Part shown: one piece after another, positions 1-6,696 of the stretch
Numbering within the stretch: position 1 is the first letter of the stretch
Layout of the letters: every line of letters begins with the position of its first letter
From: Candidatus Alloscillospira gallinarum
GTDB lineage: Bacteria > Bacillota > Clostridia > Oscillospirales > Oscillospiraceae
NCBI GenBank assembly: GCA_904420055.1
Contig: CAJFTV010000140.1
Span: 1 to 14,115, forward strand
Reading direction: 5' to 3'
Length of the DNA stretch: 14,115 nt
Program-made: the position numbers and the translations under genes
The notes under the pieces: generated by a model
What the model saw: only the letters and a program-made list of their open reading frames with translations
Databases searched by the model: none
What the model was told of the DNA's origin: nothing

Positions 1-68
1 GTGCTCTTTGTGCGGGGGCGGATATATTAAAATAGCCGCTTCAGGCTGAACAGATATAATAAGCACGA

Positions 69-108
69 ATAAAACCAGCTGAAAGCTACTGCTTTCAGCT
101 GGTTTTAT
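69..108. terminator. Bidirectional intrinsic terminator, perfect 18-bp hairpin
   Basis: Two perfectly complementary arms (69-86 and 91-108) flank a 4-base loop (87-90, TACT). The arms begin with A-rich and end with T-rich runs, so either strand's transcript ends in a GC-containing hairpin followed by U residues. It lies at the 3' end of the minus-strand Nudix gene and includes that gene's stop codon (95-97) and last codons. The symmetry suggests it also stops a plus-strand gene that ends before the window or within its first 50 bases. The structure is seen directly; its function is inferred. Confidence 0.9.
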
Positions 109-658
109 GTTCATATACAAACCTGTTTTCAATCATTTTGATTTCCTCCATGGACACGCAGTTTGCCGGCGTTCCGGAGGACACCATATTCCGGCAGGAG
201 TCAAGGCTCTGCCACTCAACCTCCTGAATTTCAGCCCTCTGGAAGTTTATATTTTCCGCCTCAATGTCACGGAAAATAGCGTATACGCGGCTTATCTGAC
301 GGTCATGGAAGGGGGCGCCGTGAAATACCCTGTCATCTACTATTTTCCGTGTTCCAAGGTATATCAGCTCCTCAGGACGGGCGCAGAGTCCCAGCTCCTC
401 CTTAAGTTCCCGGATAGCGGAGGGCACAAAGTCATGTCCGGCGGGTATATGTCCGGCGCTGGATATGTCAAAACAGCCGGGAAAGGAGTCCTTGTCATCA
501 CTGCGTTTTTGCAGCAGAAGCTGGAGCGTATCTCCACGGCGGCGCAGAACCCACAGGTGTGACGTGCGGTGAAAGAGACCGCGGCGGTGTACAATTTCGC
601 GCTCAGCCGTTTTGCCTGTGGGATTGCCGTATTCGTCAACTATGTCGAGAATTTCCAT
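95..658 (-). CDS. Nudix hydrolase (Idi/YfcD-like subgroup)
   Basis: A Nudix-fold hydrolase of about 187 residues, cleaving a nucleoside- or other diphosphate-linked substrate that cannot be named from sequence. The Nudix box covers about residues 69-91: Gly69, then REL (83-85), EE (87-88) and Gly90, which supply the metal-binding glutamates. The box glutamate at position 75 is His instead of Glu. The N-terminal DIVDEYGNPTGK and the stretch FHRTSHLWVL...QKRS resemble isopentenyl-diphosphate-isomerase-like Nudix proteins common in Clostridia. An ATG at 679 lies in frame, but it sits inside the TATAAT -10 box (678-683). The ATG at 658 has an AAGGTG ribosome binding site just upstream, so 658 is preferred. 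The gene appears monocistronic, divergent from the CLC gene and closed by the terminator at 69-108. Confidence 0.88.
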   Translation of the reverse strand: MEILDIVDEYGNPTGKTAEREIVHRRGLFHRTSHLWVLRRRGDTLQLLLQKRSDDKDSFPGCFDISSAGHIPAGHDFVPSAIRELKEELGLCARPEELIYLGTRKIVDDRVFHGAPFHDRQISRVYAIFRDIEAENINFQRAEIQEVEWQSLDSCRNMVSSGTPANCVSMEEIKMIENRFVYEHKTS

Positions 659-677
659 ATTTTCACCTTCAGATGAC

Positions 678-705
678 ATTATATCCCATTATGTCAAAAA
701 ACCAA
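678..705 (-). promoter_or_regulatory. Promoter of the Nudix gene
   Basis: On the minus strand a perfect TATAAT (678-683) is preceded 16 bases upstream by TTGGTT (700-705), a moderate -35 match. The expected transcript start, about 7 bases past the -10, lies downstream of the ATG at 679. This supports translation from the ATG at 658 with a very short leader. Inferred from consensus only. Confidence 0.6.
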
Positions 706-716
706 GCAGAAAAGTG

Positions 717-744
717 TTGTTTTTTCAGAAAACAGTCTTATAAT
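717..744 (+). promoter_or_regulatory. Promoter of the CLC transporter gene
   Basis: TTGTTT (717-722), a 16-base spacer and a perfect TATAAT (739-744) point toward the CLC gene and predict a start near 751, giving a leader of about 46 bases. The leader contains a small CGGG/CCCG hairpin (765-768 with 775-778) and no recognisable riboswitch. It is divergent from, and does not overlap, the Nudix promoter. Confidence 0.6.
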
Positions 745-797
745 TGACTGGGACATGTAACTGACGGGGCCAAACCCGATACCAGGGGGACAAATTC

Positions 798-2069
798 TTG
801 AAAAAGAGCGATATTGCGGGAAAGATAAAATCCTGCGGAGAAGATGTAAAAAAATACGGGCTGTCGTTTGTGAAATGGGTTGCTCTTGCCGTAGTGCTGG
901 GCGCCGTGTGCGGCGCGGTGGGAGTCGGCCTGTACTACCTCGTTGCCTGGGCAACGGAATTTCGCGGAAGCAATCCATGGATTATATACCTTCTGCCGGT
1001 TTCCGGACTTGCAATAATCGTGCTTTACAGGCTGCTGAAAATGCCGAAGGACAGGGGGACGAACCTTGTAATCTCATCTATACAGACAGATGAAAAAGTG
1101 CCGTTCCGCATGTCGGCACTGATTTTTGTGGGGACTGCCATAACCCATCTGTTCGGCGGCTCGGCCGGGCGTGAGGGGGCGGCGCTGCAAATTGGCGGGG
1201 GAATAGGCTGCGGCTTTGCAAAGCTGATTCGCGCCGATGAGACTACGAGAAAGGTCATGACCCTCTGCGCCATGAGTGCGGTGTTTTCCGCTGTATTCGG
1301 CACTCCAATTACTGCTGCAGTGTTCTGTATTGAAGTTATAAACGTGGGTGTGTTTTACGGGGCAGACCTTCTGCCGTGCATTGTGTCATCGCTTACGGCG
1401 TACCTTTTGGCCGGTGCGCTGGGGGTGAAGCCTGAGAGATATGTAATCGAGTATATTCCCGGGCTGTCTGCCGGAAACCTTGGGCTGACGGCGGTACTTG
1501 CCGCTGTGTGCGCTGTAATGAGCATAGTTTTCTGCGTCGTGATGCATAAGACGGCCCATTGTATGCAGAAGTGGATAAAAAACCCCTACCTGCGGGTTAT
1601 TGCAGGCGGGGTTATAATTGTTGCGCTGACTTTAATCTGCGGACGGGACTACAACGGAGCCGGCGGAAATATAATTGCAAAGGCGATGGGCGGACAGGCG
1701 GTTCCGTATGCCTTTGCCCTGAAGCTTGTATTTACCGCGGTTACGCTTGGAGCCGGGTTTAAGGGGGGAGAGATTGTCCCGTCGTTTTTCGTTGGCGCTA
1801 CGCTGGGGTGTGTTTTGGGGCCGGTGCTGGGACTGCCCGCCTCTTTCTCGGCGGCAATGTGCCTTGTGGGCGTTTTCTGCGGAGTTGTAAACTGTCCGAT
1901 TGCAAGCGTGGTTTTGGGTGTGGAGCTCTTCGGCTACGGGGCTCTGCCCTACTTTGGACTGGTGTGCGCGATTTCATTTTTCCTCAGCGGGGAGTTCAGC
2001 CTGTATTCCAGCCAGAAACTCAGCTATGCAAAGTTTGAGCCCCGCTTTATAAACCGCAATGCACACTGA
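798..2069 (+). CDS. CLC-family anion channel/antiporter, CLC-F-like
   Basis: An integral membrane CLC protein of 423 residues, the usual size for a bacterial CLC without C-terminal CBS domains, built almost entirely of hydrophobic helices. It starts at a TTG codon with an AGGGGG ribosome binding site at 784-789; no other suitable start is near. The gating-glutamate motif is GREGA (124-128, Glu126) rather than the canonical GREGP. The canonical GSGIP motif is replaced by RGTNLV (86-91). The third motif reads GGEIVP (323-328) instead of the GIFAP type. The FKGGE-x-x-P form and loss of GSGIP recall the fluoride-exporting CLC-F subgroup, so fluoride/proton antiport is plausible, but chloride or another anion cannot be excluded. 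It stands alone, with its own promoter. Family membership is firm; the transported ion is inference. Confidence 0.93.
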   Translation: MKKSDIAGKIKSCGEDVKKYGLSFVKWVALAVVLGAVCGAVGVGLYYLVAWATEFRGSNPWIIYLLPVSGLAIIVLYRLLKMPKDRGTNLVISSIQTDEKVPFRMSALIFVGTAITHLFGGSAGREGAALQIGGGIGCGFAKLIRADETTRKVMTLCAMSAVFSAVFGTPITAAVFCIEVINVGVFYGADLLPCIVSSLTAYLLAGALGVKPERYVIEYIPGLSAGNLGLTAVLAAVCAVMSIVFCVVMHKTAHCMQKWIKNPYLRVIAGGVIIVALTLICGRDYNGAGGNIIAKAMGGQAVPYAFALKLVFTAVTLGAGFKGGEIVPSFFVGATLGCVLGPVLGLPASFSAAMCLVGVFCGVVNCPIASVVLGVELFGYGALPYFGLVCAISFFLSGEFSLYSSQKLSYAKFEPRFINRNAH

Positions 2070-2173
2070 GCGAAAAAACGTCTGACAGGGAAAAACTGTA
2101 AAAAATTTAGCGTATTAGTGTTTTTGCATTATTTAAACATGGAAATTTCATGAAAAATGGTTACGGCCATGTA

Positions 2174-2202
2174 TTGAACGGAAACAATAATAAAGTTATA
2201 AT
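2174..2202 (+). promoter_or_regulatory. Strong sigma-A-type promoter of glyA
   Basis: TTGAAC (2174-2179), a 17-base spacer and a perfect TATAAT (2197-2202) lie in an AT-rich 200-bp gap between the CLC gene and glyA. The predicted start near 2209 leaves a leader of about 60 bases, ending in AGGAGG (2258-2263) seven bases before the glyA ATG. No T-box, purine riboswitch or glycine riboswitch pattern was seen in the gap, and no clear terminator follows the CLC gene. Confidence 0.8.
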
Positions 2203-2270
2203 AGTTTTAAATACAGCGAATTAATTAGTAAAATTATTTAACCGGAGAAATATAAACAGGAGGAAAAATT

Positions 2271-3521
2271 ATGGTAGAGCAGAGCATGGAGTATATAAAG
2301 AGCTATGACCCGGAAATTGCCAGGGTTTTGGAGCTGGAGCTCAACAGGCAGAAAAACAATCTTGAGCTGATAGCCTCTGAAAACCTTGTTAGCGAGGAGG
2401 TCATGGCTGTAATGGGCTCTGTCCTCACAAACAAATATGCCGAGGGCTATCCCGGCAGGAGATACTACGGCGGCTGTGAGTATGTGGACATGGCAGAGAC
2501 AATCTGCATTGACAGGGCAAAGATGATTTTTGACGCCCATTTTGCAAATGTCCAGGCACACAGCGGCTCACAGGCAAACCATGCGGTTTATCTTGCGCTC
2601 TGCAAGCCGGGGGACACAGTTATGGGTATGTCCCTTGACCATGGCGGCCATCTCACCCATGGCAGCCGGGCAAATTTTTCCGGTAAGACATACAATATGA
2701 TTTCATATGAATGCAGCTCTGAAACCGGCCTTATTGATTACGACCAGGTGAGAGACCTGGCCATGAAAAACCGGCCGAAAATGATAATTGCCGGCGCATC
2801 GGCATATCCGAGAGTTATCGATTTCAAGACATTCGGAGAGATTGCCAAGGAGTGCGGCGCATATCTCATGGTGGACATCGCCCATATTGCGGGCCTCGTG
2901 GCCGCGGGTGTGCACCCAAGCCCCCTGCCGTATGCAGATGTCGTCACCACAACAACGCACAAAACCATGAGAGGACCGCGTGGCGGAATTATCCTCTGCA
3001 ACAGCCCGGAAATCGCCAAAAAAATCGACAGCGCGATTTTCCCGGGAACTCAGGGCGGACCGCTCATGCATATAATCGCCGCAAAGGCAGTGGCACTTGG
3101 AGAGGCTTTGCGGCCGGAATTTAAGGAATATCAGAAGCAGATAGTCAAAAACGCAAAGGCCATGGCGGACGCCCTCCTTGAGGGCGGCATGAAGCTTGTT
3201 TCGGGGGGAACCGACAACCACCTCATGCTTCTTGACCTGCGGGAGAGCGAGCTCAGCGGACGCGAGCTGGAGGAACGGCTTGATTCTGTGCGCATTACCG
3301 CAAACAAGAACAAGGTGCCCGGAGACCAGAGAAGCGCAGGCGAGACCTCGGGAGTGCGCTTTGGCTCACCGGCAGTGACCACCCGCGGCTTTAAGGAGCC
3401 GGAGATGAGGGAAGTGGGGCAGCTCATATGTGACGCCGTGAATGACTTCCAGGGCAAGCGCCGTGAGATTGTGGAGCGTGTTGACGCACTGTGCAAGAGA
3501 TTTCCCATCTATGAGAGCTGA
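2271..3521 (+). CDS. glyA: Serine hydroxymethyltransferase
   Basis: This cytosolic PLP enzyme interconverts serine plus tetrahydrofolate with glycine plus 5,10-methylene-tetrahydrofolate, the main source of one-carbon units. The 416-residue length is typical for bacterial GlyA. The diagnostic sequence TTTTHKTMRGPRGG contains the Schiff-base lysine at residue 231. Other family blocks are NLELIASEN near 30-38, NKYAEGYPGRRYYGG near 53-67, the HSGSQAN cofactor region near 96-102 and VDIAHIAGL near 200. The start has a consensus AGGAGG seven bases upstream. It has its own promoter and a hairpin terminator 42 bases after the stop, so it is probably a separate unit, though read-through into the his genes is possible because no independent his promoter is evident. 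Glycine and methylene-THF both feed purine synthesis, which receives AICAR from the his pathway. Confidence 0.97.
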   Translation: MVEQSMEYIKSYDPEIARVLELELNRQKNNLELIASENLVSEEVMAVMGSVLTNKYAEGYPGRRYYGGCEYVDMAETICIDRAKMIFDAHFANVQAHSGSQANHAVYLALCKPGDTVMGMSLDHGGHLTHGSRANFSGKTYNMISYECSSETGLIDYDQVRDLAMKNRPKMIIAGASAYPRVIDFKTFGEIAKECGAYLMVDIAHIAGLVAAGVHPSPLPYADVVTTTTHKTMRGPRGGIILCNSPEIAKKIDSAIFPGTQGGPLMHIIAAKAVALGEALRPEFKEYQKQIVKNAKAMADALLEGGMKLVSGGTDNHLMLLDLRESELSGRELEERLDSVRITANKNKVPGDQRSAGETSGVRFGSPAVTTRGFKEPEMREVGQLICDAVNDFQGKRREIVERVDALCKRFPIYES

Positions 3522-3562
3522 GCCGCATAAAGCTTTGGCGGCCCGGATTTAACTGATGATTT

Positions 3563-3592
3563 ACGGCCGGCTTAATTTTAGCCGGTCGTTTT
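3563..3592 (+). terminator. Hairpin terminator or attenuator between glyA and hisZ
   Basis: Arms 3563-3572 (ACGGCCGGCT) and 3580-3589 (AGCCGGTCGT) form a 10-bp stem with one G-U pair around a 7-base loop, followed by four T residues. It should end glyA transcripts. The short T run suggests incomplete termination. Since no convincing promoter lies between it and hisZ, it may also control read-through into the histidine operon. Confidence 0.65.
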
Positions 3593-3615
3593 GCCTAACG
3601 GCGATATGTGAAAAA

Positions 3616-3642
3616 GGACATTTTGTCCGGCGACATGCCGGA
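3616..3642 (+). promoter_or_regulatory. Overlapping hairpins in the hisZ leader
   Basis: GGACA (3616-3620) pairs with TGTCC (3624-3628), and TCCGGC (3626-3631) pairs with GCCGGA (3637-3642). The two hairpins share TCC at 3626-3628, so they cannot both form fully. They lie just before the hisZ ribosome binding site (GAGAGG, 3650-3655). CCGGC at 3627-3631 could also pair with GCCGG at 3581-3585 of the upstream terminator. No T-box motif and no run of histidine codons is present. A regulatory role is inference. Confidence 0.35.
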
Positions 3643-3661
3643 TATTTAAGAGAGGCTTTTT

Positions 3662-4738
3662 ATGGAAAATGTAACCTCATTTCTCCAGTGGGAGGATAAA
3701 ATAAGCATTGAACTTCAAAGGCTGTATGAGCTGTATGGATATGACAGGTACAGAATGGAGAAGTTTGAGCCCTATGACATGTACATGGAGAATAAGCGTT
3801 TTATAAACGCCTCGTCGGTGATAACCTTTTACGATGCCGACGGGAAATTGATGGCGTTAAAGCCGGACGTTACGCTGAGCGTCGTGAAGAACACAAACCC
3901 GGACGAAAAGATGAAAAAGGTGTATTACCTTGAAAATGTGTTCAGAATGGACGGCAGGACCCGGGAGTACAGGGAGCTGAAGCAGATAGGGCTGGAGTTT
4001 ATAGGCGGAGACGGGTTTTACCCGGAGGCGGAAGCGGTGACAATGGCGGCAAAGAGCATGGCAGCCATAAGCGGGGACTTTGTGCTGTGTATCAGCAATT
4101 GTGACATTGTGCCCCATATTCTGGAGCAGTATGATGTCCCGGCGGAGGTGAGGGAAGATATTCTGACCTCGGTGCGCCATAAGAATCTCCACCGTCTGGC
4201 GGAGCTTCTGGGGGAAAACACGCAGTGCTGTGACCTGATTAAAAAGGCCGCGGTGCTTCCGGAGGACCCTGAAAGAGCACTTGAGACCCTCGGCGAGATT
4301 TGCTCCGACCGCGCGGGGCAGGAGTGTGTATCGGAACTCAGGCAAGTGTGGGACGTGCTTAAATCTGAGGGATTTGGGGATAAGACTGTAATTGACCTCT
4401 CCATTATAAACGAGACGGGTTACTATAACGGAATAGCGTTTCACGGGTACATAAGCGGCCAGCCGGGGGCAGTGCTCTCCGGCGGGCGGTACGACAGCCT
4501 CATGGCCAAGATGGGAAAGAGCCAGCGGGCTCTGGGATTTGCGATATATATCGGCTCTCTTTACGGACACATGCAGGGGGAGCGGGAGTACGACTGCGAT
4601 GTGCTTCTTGTATATGGAGAGGCCGGGCCTGAGGCGGTGCTGCGCCGGGTAGGCGAGCTCACGGCGGAGGGAAGGACGGTGCTCGCTGTGGAGCGGGACT
4701 GCGGAGAGTACAGGGCAAAGGAGAAGATAAGCCTTTAA
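3662..4738 (+). CDS. hisZ: ATP phosphoribosyltransferase regulatory subunit HisZ
   Basis: HisZ is a catalytically inactive paralogue of histidyl-tRNA synthetase that forms a complex with short HisG, enabling catalysis and histidine feedback. The 358 residues show the class II synthetase core: a degenerate motif 2 (ENVFRMDGRTREYRELKQIG, 91-110), ETGYYNG (251-257) in place of the synthetase histidine-binding segment, and LSGGRYDSL (272-280). Residues 310-358 look like the start of an anticodon-binding-like domain. A GAGAGG site lies six bases before the ATG. It is first in the his operon. The protein ends earlier than I expect for the family. After the TAA the same frame stays open for 18 codons up to the hisG ATG and reads like the missing tail (NIPYIDRCAENGRMEIAN). 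This may be a truncating stop or natural variation. Confidence 0.92.
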   Translation: MENVTSFLQWEDKISIELQRLYELYGYDRYRMEKFEPYDMYMENKRFINASSVITFYDADGKLMALKPDVTLSVVKNTNPDEKMKKVYYLENVFRMDGRTREYRELKQIGLEFIGGDGFYPEAEAVTMAAKSMAAISGDFVLCISNCDIVPHILEQYDVPAEVREDILTSVRHKNLHRLAELLGENTQCCDLIKKAAVLPEDPERALETLGEICSDRAGQECVSELRQVWDVLKSEGFGDKTVIDLSIINETGYYNGIAFHGYISGQPGAVLSGGRYDSLMAKMGKSQRALGFAIYIGSLYGHMQGEREYDCDVLLVYGEAGPEAVLRRVGELTAEGRTVLAVERDCGEYRAKEKISL

Positions 4739-4792
4739 AATATTCCGTATATTGACCGCTGTGCTGAAAACGGCAGAATGGAGATTGCTAAT

Positions 4793-5413
4793 ATGATAAA
4801 TATTGCCCTCCCTAAAGGGAGACTTGGGGACAGTGTATATAAAAGTCTTGAGGCCATAGGATATGAGTGCCCCGAGATGAACGAGGACAACAGAAAGCTG
4901 ATATTTGAAAACGAGGAAAAGGGCGTAAAATACATACTTGTAAAGCCCTCAGACGTGGCGGTGTATGTGGAGCACGGGGCGGCAGATATTGGCATTGTGG
5001 GATATGACGTGATTAAGGAGAACGAGCCCGACGTGTTTGAGCTTTTGGACTTGGACATTGGAAAGTGCTCCATGGCGGTTGCGGCGCCGAAGGGGTTCGA
5101 GGACACAGGCCGTGGTCCCCTGCGCGTGGCTACCAAATATCCGCATATTGCAAAGGAATACTACATGTCCATAAACCGGCAGATTGAGATTATAACACTG
5201 CACGGCAGCATTGAGCTGGCGCCCATAGTGGGGCTGTCGGACGTGATTGTAGACATAGTTGAGACAGGGGCAACCCTCAGGGAAAACGGGCTTGAGGTGT
5301 GCAGCTATATTGTAAAGTCCAGTGCCCGGGTTATTGCGAACAAAAGCAGCTATCACTTTAAGCGGGACAGCATTGAGAAGATTTTATCCGGATTGGGAGA
5401 AAAAGCGTTATGA
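4793..5413 (+). CDS. hisG: ATP phosphoribosyltransferase, short form
   Basis: First committed step of histidine synthesis: ATP plus PRPP gives N1-(5-phosphoribosyl)-ATP and pyrophosphate. At 206 residues this is the short HisG that lacks the C-terminal regulatory domain and depends on HisZ, encoded immediately upstream. The N-terminal MINIALPKGRL and the PRPP-binding signature DVIVDIVETGATLRENGL (150-167) are clear. An in-frame ATG at 4778 is possible. The ATG at 4793 is preferred because the family normally starts at the MxNIALPKGRL strand and because GGAG (4780-4783) lies nine bases upstream, whereas 4778 has no ribosome binding site. The gene is in the same reading frame as hisZ with one TAA between them. 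It overlaps hisD by four bases (ATGA), implying translational coupling. Confidence 0.95.
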   Translation: MINIALPKGRLGDSVYKSLEAIGYECPEMNEDNRKLIFENEEKGVKYILVKPSDVAVYVEHGAADIGIVGYDVIKENEPDVFELLDLDIGKCSMAVAAPKGFEDTGRGPLRVATKYPHIAKEYYMSINRQIEIITLHGSIELAPIVGLSDVIVDIVETGATLRENGLEVCSYIVKSSARVIANKSSYHFKRDSIEKILSGLGEKAL

Positions 5414-6690
5414 TTAAGATAATAGACGGCAGAAAAGCCGACAGAGCTGAAATTTTTGCCCGCCGCGACGAAAATGCCTCTGAAGAGGTGGAGCGCGCGG
5501 TAAGGGATATACTGGAAAATGTGCGTACCCGTGGAGACGAGGCGGTAATCGAGTATACACGCCGCTTTGACAGCGCCAGCATCAGTGCTCTTCAGGTTAC
5601 GGAAGCTGAGATTGAGGCCGCATACTCGCGTGCTGACAGGTTCTTTGTAGACAGCCTGAATGTGGCTGCGGAGAATATCCGTGAATTTCACCGCATGCAG
5701 GTTAGAGACGGATTTGAGATGAAAAAGGAGGGGGGCATTGTATTGGGCCAGCGGGTAATGCCCCTGGAGACTGTTGGCATTTACGTACCCGGTGGCACGG
5801 CAAGCTATCCCTCTACGGTGCTGATGAACGCAATACCCGCGTTTATTGCGGGAGTTAAAAACATCGTCATGGTGACGCCCCCGGACAGGGACGGCAATAT
5901 ACCGGACGATATCCTGGCGGCGGCAAAGGTGGCCGGAGTGACCCATATATACAAGATGGGCGGCGCCCAGGCGGTGGCGGCACTGGCATATGGAACCCAG
6001 TCCGTGCCGAAGGCCGACAAGATTGTGGGGCCGGGCAACATATTTGTGGCGACGGCAAAGCGCATGGTTTTCGGACTTGTAGATATTGACATGATTGCCG
6101 GACCGAGCGAAATTCTCGTGGTTGCGGACAGAGAGGCTGAGCCTCGCCTGCTTGCCGCCGATATGCTGAGTCAGGCGGAGCATGACAAGCTGGCCTCTGC
6201 GGTGCTTGTCTGCGACAGTATGGAGCTTGCGGAAAAGACAGCCGCGGAGATTGAAAAGCAGGTGACAGAGCTGCCCCGGCGTGAGATTGCCGAGACCTCG
6301 ATAAAAAACAACGGCAAGATAATAGTTGCGGAAAACCTTGACGAGGGAATTGAAATTGCAAACGAGATTGCTCCGGAGCATCTGGAGCTCTGTGTAAAGG
6401 ATCCCTTTGAGCTTTTAAAAAAGGTAAAAAATGCGGGCAGCGTATTTTTGGGATACAACAGCCCCGAGGCCCTGGGGGACTACTGGGCAGGGCCGAACCA
6501 CACTCTGCCGACAATGGGCACGGCAAAGTTTTCAAGCCCTCTGTCGGTGGACGAGTTTGTAAAGCGCTCAAGCTATCTTTACTACCCGAGGGAGGAGCTG
6601 GAGAAGGTAAAGGACAACATAGCGAGCCTTGCCTCTCACGAGGGACTTGACGCGCACAAAGAGAGCGTTTTAAAGAGATTTGAGAGGTGA
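5410..6690 (+). CDS. hisD: Histidinol dehydrogenase
   Basis: This zinc enzyme catalyses the last two steps of histidine synthesis, oxidising histidinol through histidinal to histidine with two NAD+. The 426-residue length is standard. Diagnostic segments are GPGNIFVATAKRMVFG near 202-217, IAGPSEILVVAD near 224-235, the catalytic APEHLEL (Glu323-His324) and the C-terminal GPNHTLPT and SPLSVDEFVKRSS blocks. It starts inside the hisG stop (ATGA overlap). Its own tail contains the purine-rich GAGGTGAGGGG that serves as the ribosome binding site for hisC six bases downstream, so hisG, hisD and hisC are tightly coupled. Confidence 0.97.
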   Translation: MIKIIDGRKADRAEIFARRDENASEEVERAVRDILENVRTRGDEAVIEYTRRFDSASISALQVTEAEIEAAYSRADRFFVDSLNVAAENIREFHRMQVRDGFEMKKEGGIVLGQRVMPLETVGIYVPGGTASYPSTVLMNAIPAFIAGVKNIVMVTPPDRDGNIPDDILAAAKVAGVTHIYKMGGAQAVAALAYGTQSVPKADKIVGPGNIFVATAKRMVFGLVDIDMIAGPSEILVVADREAEPRLLAADMLSQAEHDKLASAVLVCDSMELAEKTAAEIEKQVTELPRREIAETSIKNNGKIIVAENLDEGIEIANEIAPEHLELCVKDPFELLKKVKNAGSVFLGYNSPEALGDYWAGPNHTLPTMGTAKFSSPLSVDEFVKRSSYLYYPREELEKVKDNIASLASHEGLDAHKESVLKRFER

Positions 6691-6696
6691 GGGGAT

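Noticed and set aside
1..49. Tail of an upstream plus-strand gene
   Set aside because: All three plus frames end within 50 bases (for example one reading CSLCGGGYIKIAASG before TGA at 47-49). Too short to choose a frame or name a product, although the bidirectional terminator suggests such a gene exists.
741..797. Possible fluoride riboswitch before the CLC gene
   Set aside because: The leader is only about 46 bases and lacks the conserved GGNGATGG and CTGATGRNNCC segments and their pseudoknot arms; only a 4-bp CGGG/CCCG hairpin is visible.
2070..2130. Terminator after the CLC gene
   Set aside because: Only weak pairings such as ACAG/CTGT, or an imperfect match of the A-run with GTGTTTTTGC, were seen; no compact stem with a T run.
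5353..6381. Long open frame of 342 codons on the minus strand opposite hisD
   Set aside because: It is antisense to an unmistakable hisD, its protein is rich in His, Arg and Leu without recognisable domains, and it has no supporting neighbours. It is a shadow of codon bias.
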